NCBI GenBank assembly: GCA_023415605.1
Contig: JAEZKB010000119.1
Coordinates: forward strand, 1-11,396
Origin: Pseudomonadota bacterium
Lineage (GTDB): Bacteria; Pseudomonadota; Alphaproteobacteria; Rhizobiales; Devosiaceae
Length of the DNA: 11,396 nucleotides
Direction of reading: 5' to 3'
Below are positions 6,015-11,396 of the stretch, in pieces. Every line of letters starts with the position of its first letter. Position 1 is the stretch's first letter. The notes beneath the pieces were generated by a model. The model was not told where the DNA came from and searched no databases. It was given only the letters and a program-made list of their open reading frames with translations. The position numbers and the translations under genes were made by a program.

Positions 6015-9000
6015 CGGCCAGGGCCTACGGTGGCCACGGCCGCGGCGTAGGTGATGCCGCCGCCGAATGCAACGAGGCCGAGACGTTCGCCCGGCTTGCG
6101 GGTCGGAAGGGCATCGATCAGCGCCAAGGGAATGGTCGATGAGCTGGTGTTGCCCATGGTCTTGATGATCGAATGGGCCGGGCGGCCGGAGCGGCGGGCG
6201 ATGGCGTCGATGATGCGCTGATTGGCCTGGTGCGGCACCATCAGGTCGATATCGTCCATGGTAATGCCTTCAGCACCGCAGGCAGAAACCAGCGTCTGCG
6301 TCATGGCGCGGACGGCGTCGGCAAAGACTTCGCGGCCGTTCATCTTGATATAGCCTTCGCCGCCGCGCGGCACCGACAGCAGTTCGCCGGACTCCGGCGA
6401 ACCGGAAATGGTCGGGCGGGCGAAGGTGAACATCGGCGCAGCGTCGACTTCGGCGCTGGTCACCAGCGAGGCACTGGCGGCGTCGGCGAAGAGCACGGCG
6501 GTGTTGAATTCGTCCTGGTCAAGCAGAGGCGACAGCACCTCGGAAGTGACGATCATCACCCGGGCGCGGGGATTGTTGGCGACAAAATCACGCGCCTGGG
6601 CGAGGGCGTAGAGGTAGCCTGAGCAGGCAGCGTTGATGTCGTAGGCGGGTAACCGCGCCTTCCCCGAAGTCGACAGCGCATCGGCGACGCGGCAAGCTAG
6701 GGACGGGGTGATCACGTCCGGCGTGCCGGTGGTGGCGATGACGAGGTCGATGTCCTCGATCCCCAGCTTCTGCTGCGTCAGCAGTTTGCCCGCAGCGGAG
6801 ATAGCGAGCGAGAGAACGGTTTCGCCCGGTCCAACCCAGCGACGGCTCTCGATGCCGGTAAGGCCGACGATGTCGCCGGCATCACGGGTCTGCCAGTTGC
6901 CCTTGAGGTCGGAATTGGTCACCTTGCGGCTACCGGTCGTCGCGGCAATGCCGGAAACACCAACGGCGACAGCGGATTGAGTATGGATGGCGGGAGCACC
7001 AGTGGCGCTCGGCCTACGCTTCAATCGCGCCTTGTCGATGCGCTCCGCTGTCACAGCGCGGGTTTCCTGAGCGGCCCCTGCCACAGGCTCGACGAATATC
7101 AGCGGGGCGCCGACGGCGATCTTGTCCTTGAGGGCGACCGGGATGGAGGTGACTTTGCCGGTGAGGGTCGACTGGACGTCTACGGCGGCCTTGGTGGCCT
7201 CGACCACGGCGATGAGGTCGCCGGCCTTGATCTCGTCGCCGACCTTGACCAGCAGTTCGACCACCTCGACTTCGTCGTCGGCGGGGCCGGAGCCGATTGC
7301 AGGGATCGGCATGGGGCCCGACTCGGCCTTGGGCGCCTCCCAGGTCAGGTCAAACCCAAGCAGGTCGGCTGCCGTCTCCATGATCCGCCTATAGCTTGGC
7401 AGCGTGGCGATCTGAGTCTCGAAGTGGAAGGGGACGTAGCCGTCCTCGCGGGTCACGCGGCGGGCCTCGATGGGCTGGCCGGCCTTTTCCATGACCGTAG
7501 CCAGGACTTCGGCGCCGAAGCCGGCGGTGTGGTTGTCCTCGTGCACCACGAGCAGGCGCCCAGTGCGGCGGACGGAGCGGAGCACGGCCTCTTCATCCCA
7601 GGGCGAGATCGAGCGCAGGTCGATGAGATCGACCGACGTGCCAGCTCCGGCGAGGGTTTCCGCGGCCATGAGGCACTGCGTCACAGGGTTGCCCCAAGTG
7701 ACGACGGTCAGGTCGTTTCCGTCGACCAAGGTCCGCGCTTTGCCGGGCAGTACGAACTGGGCCGAAGTGTCGTCGGAGGTCTTTCGGTCGGAGAGATTGA
7801 GCGCACTTTTTGGGTAGAGGAAGACCGTGGGTCGGCCCGAGGCAAAGGCGGCGTTGAGCAGGCCGGCGGCGTCGCCGGCACTCGAGGGCATGACCACATC
7901 GATGCCTGGCGTGTGGGCAAGAACCGATTCCAGCGTCTGGGCGTGGAACGGGCCGAGGCCGGCCTTGTAGGCGCCGGCGCTGACCATGATGATCACCGGC
8001 AGCTGATAGGTGCCGTTGGTGCGCCAGTACATCGAGCCAAGCTCGGAAATGATCTGGTTGAAGGCCAGCGGCAGGAAGTCGGCGAACTGCAGGAACGCTA
8101 CAGGCTGTTCGCCGGCGATGGCGCGCCCGATGGAGGTGCCGACGATGGTCGATTCCGACAGCGGCGCGTTGCGAACGCGGCCGGGAAAGGCGGTCGAGAG
8201 GCCGCGGGTGACACCGAAGACGTCGCCCTTCGGATCCTCAATGTCCTGGCCCAGCAGGGTGATGCCCGGGTTCTTGCTCAGGTGCTCGCGGAGAACGGCG
8301 TTCAGCGCCTCGCGCATGGTGAGTGGCCCGCCCTTGGCGTCGCCACGGTGTTCGCGCCGGTGGGCGAATTCGGCGGGGTAGGGAGCCTTGGCACTGCCAG
8401 CACTCACCGGCGCGGCTTCCGCGCGGGCCTCTTTCGCCGCGGCCGCCACTTCGGCGATCAGCGTCGTCTCAAGCTGGGCCAGGGCGCTTTCGCCCATCTG
8501 CGACTCGCGCAAGGTCTGCCGAATGGCTTCAAGCGGGTCGCGCTTGGCGCTGCCGGCAATGTCGTCGGCGGAACGGTAGATTTCCTGGTCGTCGGCATTG
8601 GTATGGTTCGACAGCCGCTCCACGTCGAGGACAAGGAGGCTGGGCCCGCGGGTGGTCCGGGTGTGGCCGATCGCCGTCTCGAAGGCCGTGCGCGTTGCGG
8701 CGAGATCGACGCCATCGACGCGGGTGATGTCGAGCCCCATGAACTCCTTGGCCGGACCTGTGGGCAGGTCGAAAAAGGTCTGCCCGGGGGTCTTTACAGA
8801 AATCGACCAGCGGTTGTTCTGGATGACGAAGACCACAGGCGCGTTGGTGCGCACGGCCTCGGCGACGGCTTCGAGATACTCACCCTGTTGGGTCGTGCCG
8901 TCGCCGACGCAGCAGAGGACGACCGGCGAATTGGGCAGGTCGCGAACGGCCTGGGCGTTGCCGACAGCGTGCAGAGCATTGTTGCCGACCGGACCGACAA

Positions 9001-9334
9001 TCGAGGTGATGTTGAGGTCGCGCTGCGAGAAATGCGCGCTCATCTGGCGGCCGGCGGAATGCGATGGCCCGGTGGCGAGCAGGCCACGGAAAAACTCGAC
9101 GACCGGCATACCGCGCGCCAGCATCAGTGCCTTATCGCGGTAGTGGAGGTGGAGCCAATCCTGCTTGTCGAGATAATCGGCCACCAGAGCCGTCGATTCA
9201 TGGCCGGCGCCGGAGACATGGAAATGGGCAAGGCCCTGCTTGATCAGCGCCTGTTCGACACGATCAACCTCGCGCGCCATGAACATAGCGCGGTGGAGTC
9301 GCAGCATGGTCGGGATGTCAGAGGTCATCAGCAT
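6011..9334 (-). CDS. Fused 2-oxoacid dehydrogenase E1 alpha-beta, lipoyl domain and beta-ketoacyl-ACP synthase III
   Basis: One 1107-residue chain with four parts. (1) E1-alpha, about 1-310: thiamine-diphosphate motif from GDG 144-146 to NN 173-174, and SNHTNADDQ at 242-250 resembling the loop of branched-chain 2-oxoacid dehydrogenases. (2) E1-beta, about 335-660: PLSES with E394 and GPFHAQ with H464, then the transketolase C-terminal domain. (3) Lipoyl domain, about 675-750: attachment K715 in EATKA. (4) KAS III/FabH, about 788-1107: C904 in NAACSG, H1035 in PHQAN and N1062 in GNTS, and GGG near the end. Linkers are rich in Ala, Thr and Pro. E2 acyltransferase and E3-binding domains are absent. 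Inferred role: decarboxylate a 2-oxoacid, load the acyl group on lipoyl-lysine, then condense it with malonyl-ACP to start an acyl chain. Lipoyl transferase, E3 and ACP must come from elsewhere. The ATG at 9334 is followed by another at 9328; no strong ribosome site is seen. The domain calls are firm; the combined reaction is inference. Confidence 0.93.
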   Translation of the reverse strand: MLMTSDIPTMLRLHRAMFMAREVDRVEQALIKQGLAHFHVSGAGHESTALVADYLDKQDWLHLHYRDKALMLARGMPVVEFFRGLLATGPSHSAGRQMSAHFSQRDLNITSIVGPVGNNALHAVGNAQAVRDLPNSPVVLCCVGDGTTQQGEYLEAVAEAVRTNAPVVFVIQNNRWSISVKTPGQTFFDLPTGPAKEFMGLDITRVDGVDLAATRTAFETAIGHTRTTRGPSLLVLDVERLSNHTNADDQEIYRSADDIAGSAKRDPLEAIRQTLRESQMGESALAQLETTLIAEVAAAAKEARAEAAPVSAGSAKAPYPAEFAHRREHRGDAKGGPLTMREALNAVLREHLSKNPGITLLGQDIEDPKGDVFGVTRGLSTAFPGRVRNAPLSESTIVGTSIGRAIAGEQPVAFLQFADFLPLAFNQIISELGSMYWRTNGTYQLPVIIMVSAGAYKAGLGPFHAQTLESVLAHTPGIDVVMPSSAGDAAGLLNAAFASGRPTVFLYPKSALNLSDRKTSDDTSAQFVLPGKARTLVDGNDLTVVTWGNPVTQCLMAAETLAGAGTSVDLIDLRSISPWDEEAVLRSVRRTGRLLVVHEDNHTAGFGAEVLATVMEKAGQPIEARRVTREDGYVPFHFETQIATLPSYRRIMETAADLLGFDLTWEAPKAESGPMPIPAIGSGPADDEVEVVELLVKVGDEIKAGDLIAVVEATKAAVDVQSTLTGKVTSIPVALKDKIAVGAPLIFVEPVAGAAQETRAVTAERIDKARLKRRPSATGAPAIHTQSAVAVGVSGIAATTGSRKVTNSDLKGNWQTRDAGDIVGLTGIESRRWVGPGETVLSLAISAAGKLLTQQKLGIEDIDLVIATTGTPDVITPSLACRVADALSTSGKARLPAYDINAACSGYLYALAQARDFVANNPRARVMIVTSEVLSPLLDQDEFNTAVLFADAASASLVTSAEVDAAPMFTFARPTISGSPESGELLSVPRGGEGYIKMNGREVFADAVRAMTQTLVSACGAEGITMDDIDLMVPHQANQRIIDAIARRSGRPAHSIIKTMGNTSSSTIPLALIDALPTRKPGERLGLVAFGGGITYAAAVATVGPGR

Positions 9335-9349
9335 CGTGGCCGGACCCTA

Positions 9350-9382
9350 GACCTACCACTGGCGAAAGGCCAGAATTGTCAA
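9350..9382 (-). promoter_or_regulatory. Candidate promoter with embedded inverted repeat for the E1-lipoyl-KAS III gene
   Basis: On the - strand a perfect -35 box TTGACA occupies 9382-9377, preceded by an AT-rich stretch (about 9396-9383) that could act as an UP element. The -10 is poor: GTGGTA at 17-nt spacing or TAGGTC (9355-9350) at 21 nt. Between the two boxes lies CTGGC/GCCAG (9359-9363 and 9369-9373), a short inverted repeat in the position of an operator. A strong -35 with weak -10 suits a regulated promoter, but this is a reading by eye. Confidence 0.35.
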
Positions 9383-9438
9383 AGAGATTTATTAATCCGC
9401 ATAGCTGATTTGCAGCAATCGTTGCGCGAAAGCCCAAA

Positions 9439-9464
9439 GTTGCCTGACGTAAACGTCAAGCAAC
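9439..9464 (-). terminator. Hairpin terminator after the M23 peptidase gene
   Basis: GTTGC plus TGACGT (9439-9443, 9445-9450) pairs with ACGTCA plus GCAAC (9453-9458, 9460-9464). Read as DNA on the + strand there is one C-A mismatch, but in the - strand RNA this becomes a U-G wobble, giving a continuous 12-bp stem. It lies 6 nt after the peptidase stop codon and is followed by TTTGGGCTTT. The orientation-specific pairing and position support a terminator for the - strand gene, although the T tract is imperfect. Confidence 0.55.
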
Positions 9465-9470
9465 CAGAGC

Positions 9471-10646
9471 CTAGACGCCGAGATAGCGCTGCAGACGCTT
9501 GCCGGCCGCAAGGTAACGGGAAGGGTCGACGGCGTCGTCGCGCTTGCGCACCTCAAAGTGGAGGTGTGGACCGGTGGACCTGCCCGTCGAACCGACCTTG
9601 GCGATGGGCGAGCCGGTGTTGACGGTCTGGCCTTCCTTGACGAGGAAGGCCGAGAGATGGCCGTAGCGGGTGACGAGGCCAGCGCCGTGCGTCACTTCCA
9701 CCAGGTTGCCGTAGCCTGACTTCTGGCCGACGAACGTCACCTTACCATAGCCGGCGCTGAGGACGGTGGTGCCGGTCGGAGCCGGAAAATCGAGCCCGGC
9801 ATGAAAGGCCTTGCCGCGTGTGAAAGGGTCGGTGCGGTTACCGAAGCCGGAACTCACGCGCATGGCGACGCCGAGCGGCTTATGGATCGGGGCCAGATCA
9901 ATGGCGCCCTTGGCGGCCTTGAACCGGGTCAGCGCCTCGTAGACGGAGTTCGCGTCATCGACGAGGCTGCCCGCGTCTGGTCCGTCGGTAGCCGGCTGGA
10001 ACGGGCCACCAGTTCCTTCCGCGTCGAAATCGGGCATTTTCGGGCGGATGCCGATACCCTGCAGTTCGGTGACGATCTCGTCGGTCGACTTGGACGCTTC
10101 CTCCGCGATGGCGGCTAGAGCCAGCCGGCTTTCGTCCATCATCGCCTTGACCGAATTGGCGACGGCGCCGATGTCCGAGGTGTCCGAGATCGAGCCGGTG
10201 ACCAACGGCGTGTCGACACCATCGTCTTCGGGCGCCAGGTCGGCGGTCTCGATACCGAGTTCCGCTGCCTTCTGCGCGAGCTGTTTGACGTATTGGTGTT
10301 GTTCGAGCAGCACTTCCTGCTGCTGGGTGAGTTCCTGCAGCTGCAGATTGATGTCGCCGGCCTGGGCGTAGTGACGTGACTGCAGGCGATCGACCTCGAC
10401 GCGGAGCTGAGCGATGCGATCCTCGTAGGCGCCGAAGACGATCTCGTTCTGGCCATTCATCAAGCGCGAGATGTCGGGCGCCATGAGAAAGCCGACAACC
10501 GTTAGTGCATTGGTGGTGAGCAGCAGTGTGAAGAGACTGTAGAACAGCTTGGGGGAGATGCCGCCAGCAACGGCTTTTACAGGCTTCTTCGCGGGGCGGC
10601 CAAACACCTTTGCCGGTACTGCGGCGGACTCGGACTTCTGACGCAC
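9471..10646 (-). CDS. Membrane-anchored M23 family (LytM) peptidoglycan endopeptidase
   Basis: This is a predicted zinc DD-endopeptidase that cuts peptide cross-links in peptidoglycan. The preferred GTG start at 10646 gives 391 residues; the longest frame opens with TTG at 10667. Numbered from that longer form, a basic cytoplasmic segment (about 1-40) is followed by one membrane helix (41-63), a Gln- and Leu-rich coiled coil (about 80-135), an acidic linker with little order, and the LytM domain (about 265-385). Metal and catalytic residues are all present: H289 and D293 in HAGLD, H337 in YGHLS, H368 and H370 in HLHFE. An intact site argues for a real hydrolase rather than an NlpD/EnvC-type amidase activator. 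The anchor plus coiled coil plus M23 layout resembles RgsM-type polar growth endopeptidases of rhizobia, but I cannot confirm orthology. It ends in a hairpin terminator, and its promoter is not clear in the 86 nt upstream. Confidence 0.92.
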   Translation of the reverse strand: MRQKSESAAVPAKVFGRPAKKPVKAVAGGISPKLFYSLFTLLLTTNALTVVGFLMAPDISRLMNGQNEIVFGAYEDRIAQLRVEVDRLQSRHYAQAGDINLQLQELTQQQEVLLEQHQYVKQLAQKAAELGIETADLAPEDDGVDTPLVTGSISDTSDIGAVANSVKAMMDESRLALAAIAEEASKSTDEIVTELQGIGIRPKMPDFDAEGTGGPFQPATDGPDAGSLVDDANSVYEALTRFKAAKGAIDLAPIHKPLGVAMRVSSGFGNRTDPFTRGKAFHAGLDFPAPTGTTVLSAGYGKVTFVGQKSGYGNLVEVTHGAGLVTRYGHLSAFLVKEGQTVNTGSPIAKVGSTGRSTGPHLHFEVRKRDDAVDPSRYLAAGKRLQRYLGV

Positions 10647-10654
10647 AACCAACA

Positions 10655-10658
10655 CTCC
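10655..10658 (-). promoter_or_regulatory. Ribosome binding site deciding the M23 peptidase start
   Basis: GGAG on the - strand (10658-10655) lies 8 nt before GTG at 10646, an ideal spacing. The TTG at 10667 and the GTG at 10655 have no such signal, so translation most likely starts at 10646 and the protein is 7 residues shorter than the longest frame. Confidence 0.65.
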
Positions 10659-10732
10659 GGAACGCAACTACGCTCGAGAATGATGATGGTGCGTTAAGGT
10701 TAACAAAGGCAAAAGGCAGGCTTTGTCGGGAC

Positions 10733-11206
10733 TTAAGTCGACAGAGCTCGCGTCGCCGCCAGCACCTTGGCAGCATGGTCGCGGATGCGAGTGGCTCTGA
10801 AGATGCCAGCGATCTTACCCTTGGCATCGATCAAAAAAGTGGTGCGAACGAGCCCCATATACTCGACGCCCCAGAGCTTCTTGAGCTGCCACAGGCCGTA
10901 CTTCCTGGTGACCTTTTCGCCCACATCGGCCAGCAGGGGCGCGGTGAGGCCGAACTTGTCACGGAACTTGCAGTGGCTCTCAATCGTGTCGGGAGAAATG
11001 CCAGCGACCACGGCGCCAAGCTTCTTGAACTCCGGCACAAGGGCGGAAAACTCCTGGTTCTCCAGTGTGCAGCCTTCAGTATCGTCCTGCGGGTAGAAGT
11101 AGAGGACAACTGGTTTACCCGTGTGATCGGAGAGCCGGAATACTGAGCCGTCGGCGGCGGGAAGTTCGAAGTCAGGCGCCTTCTTACCGATCGTCAGAGT
11201 GGGCAT
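10733..11206 (-). CDS. bcp: Thioredoxin-dependent thiol peroxidase, Bcp/PrxQ family
   Basis: This cytoplasmic peroxiredoxin reduces hydrogen peroxide and organic hydroperoxides, with thioredoxin or a similar donor restoring the thiol. The 157-residue product begins at ATG 11206 with the family N-terminus (IGKKAPDFELPAADG) and has the AhpC/TSA fold. The active-site motif PQDDTEGC gives P39, T43 and peroxidatic C46, and R121 (RTTFLID) completes the site. The resolving Cys five residues after C46, found in E. coli Bcp, is absent (Q51). C79 in SHCKF is the only other cysteine and could serve instead, as in PrxQ forms with the resolving Cys in helix 3. The longer open frame to 11299 adds 31 residues with no family match and is not used. 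A 6-bp inverted repeat (10703-10708 with 10721-10726) follows the stop, but it is too weak to call a terminator. Confidence 0.95.
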   Translation of the reverse strand: MPTLTIGKKAPDFELPAADGSVFRLSDHTGKPVVLYFYPQDDTEGCTLENQEFSALVPEFKKLGAVVAGISPDTIESHCKFRDKFGLTAPLLADVGEKVTRKYGLWQLKKLWGVEYMGLVRTTFLIDAKGKIAGIFRATRIRDHAAKVLAATRALST

Positions 11207-11396
11207 CGCGTGGTCCTGAGGGGCTGTGCGCAACCGGAGAAAATCCATCGGCTGCGGGGGTATATGTGCCATATTCCAGCCGGTATCATGCGGCAACACG
11301 CCTAACGCACCGGTTTGATTCTAGAGTAGGGCGCGCAACCGGATTGCCTCAAGTCGGAAAGCAGTGAAACCAACACCCGTTCCAGGAGCAGTACGC
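11207..11396. other. Region upstream of bcp, no gene seen
   Basis: These 190 nt up to the window edge contain no tRNA-like or protein-coding pattern I can support. On the - strand TAGAAT (11323-11318) resembles a -10 box for bcp, but no -35 sits at 16-18 nt; the nearest, TTGAGG (11352-11347), is 23 nt away. On the + strand GGAG close to the right edge could precede a gene that begins outside the window. Confidence 0.4.
11214..11217 (-). promoter_or_regulatory. Ribosome binding site deciding the bcp start
   Basis: AGGA on the - strand (11217-11214) lies 7 nt before the ATG at 11206. This supports the short start, which also matches where the peroxiredoxin family begins, over the upstream ATG at 11299. 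Confidence 0.75.

Noticed and set aside
6977..9622. An 881-codon open frame on the + strand, opposite the E1-lipoyl-KAS III gene
   Set aside because: It is antisense to a gene with clear catalytic motifs, shows no domain of its own, and is rich in Gly, Asp, Arg and His as expected for the shadow of a GC-rich gene. It even runs across the terminator and into the M23 gene.
10688..10705. A CtrA-like binding site (TTAACC TTAACG on the - strand) upstream of the M23 gene
   Set aside because: The two TTAA halves are separated by 2 nt, not the 7 nt of the CtrA consensus, and no TTAACCAT form is present.
11207..11299. A 31-residue N-terminal extension of the peroxiredoxin from ATG 11299
   Set aside because: It matches nothing in the family, whereas ATG 11206 has AGGA 7 nt upstream and begins exactly where Bcp proteins begin.
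440..11321. GANTC (CcrM) sites beside promoter-like or start sequences at 440-444, 1859-1863, 4888-4892 and 11317-11321
   Set aside because: By my count about 25 GANTC sites occur in the window, and four in roughly 1 kb of non-coding DNA is what chance predicts, so there is no enrichment to support methylation control.
1..11396. CRISPR arrays, tRNA or rRNA genes, insertion sequences, phage or attachment sites
   Set aside because: I saw no spaced direct repeats, no cloverleaf pattern, no transposase or integrase motif and no terminal inverted repeats. The window reads as ordinary core chromosome apart from the noted genes.

Overview
The window looks like chromosomal DNA of an alphaproteobacterium, most likely of the Rhizobiales/Hyphomicrobiales (a Devosia-like relative fits, but I cannot name a genus from this alone). 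The reasons are high GC with strong third-position bias, the alphaproteobacterial form of release factor 2 (SPY in place of SPF, no programmed frameshift), and the gene order amidase - penicillin-binding protein 1A - prfB.

Layout. Positions 1-476 hold no gene I can support, only small inverted repeats; this may be a leader or promoter region shared with a divergent gene beyond the left edge. On the + strand follow a periplasmic N-acetylmuramoyl-L-alanine amidase (477-1787), a bifunctional class A penicillin-binding protein (1918-4347), a degenerate peptide deformylase-like protein starting 2 nt later with TTG (4350-4841), and release factor 2 (4893-6014). On the - strand, read from right to left, are a Bcp/PrxQ peroxiredoxin (11206-10733), a membrane-anchored M23/LytM endopeptidase (10646-9471) with its own terminator, and a 1107-residue multidomain enzyme (9334-6011). 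The two strands converge at position 6011-6014, where one CTAG supplies both stop codons.

The stand-out feature is the 1107-residue protein. It joins E1-alpha and E1-beta of a 2-oxoacid dehydrogenase, a lipoyl domain and a complete beta-ketoacyl-ACP synthase III in one chain, with no E2 acyltransferase core. All key catalytic residues are visible. In the KAS III part the two residues that hold the CoA adenine in E. coli FabH are replaced, and the residue that limits acyl size is Thr rather than Phe. I infer a self-contained primer machine: a 2-oxoacid is decarboxylated, the acyl group is loaded on the in-cis lipoyl arm and passed directly to the KAS III cysteine for condensation with malonyl-ACP, with no free acyl-CoA. 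This is a hypothesis from sequence only.

The second notable item is the deformylase-like protein. It keeps the PDF fold motifs and the catalytic Glu but has lost two of three metal ligands (Cys to Ser, His to Gln), so it is probably not a working deformylase. The remaining genes are ordinary: three cell-wall enzymes (amidase, PBP1A, M23 endopeptidase), release factor 2 and a peroxide-scavenging enzyme.
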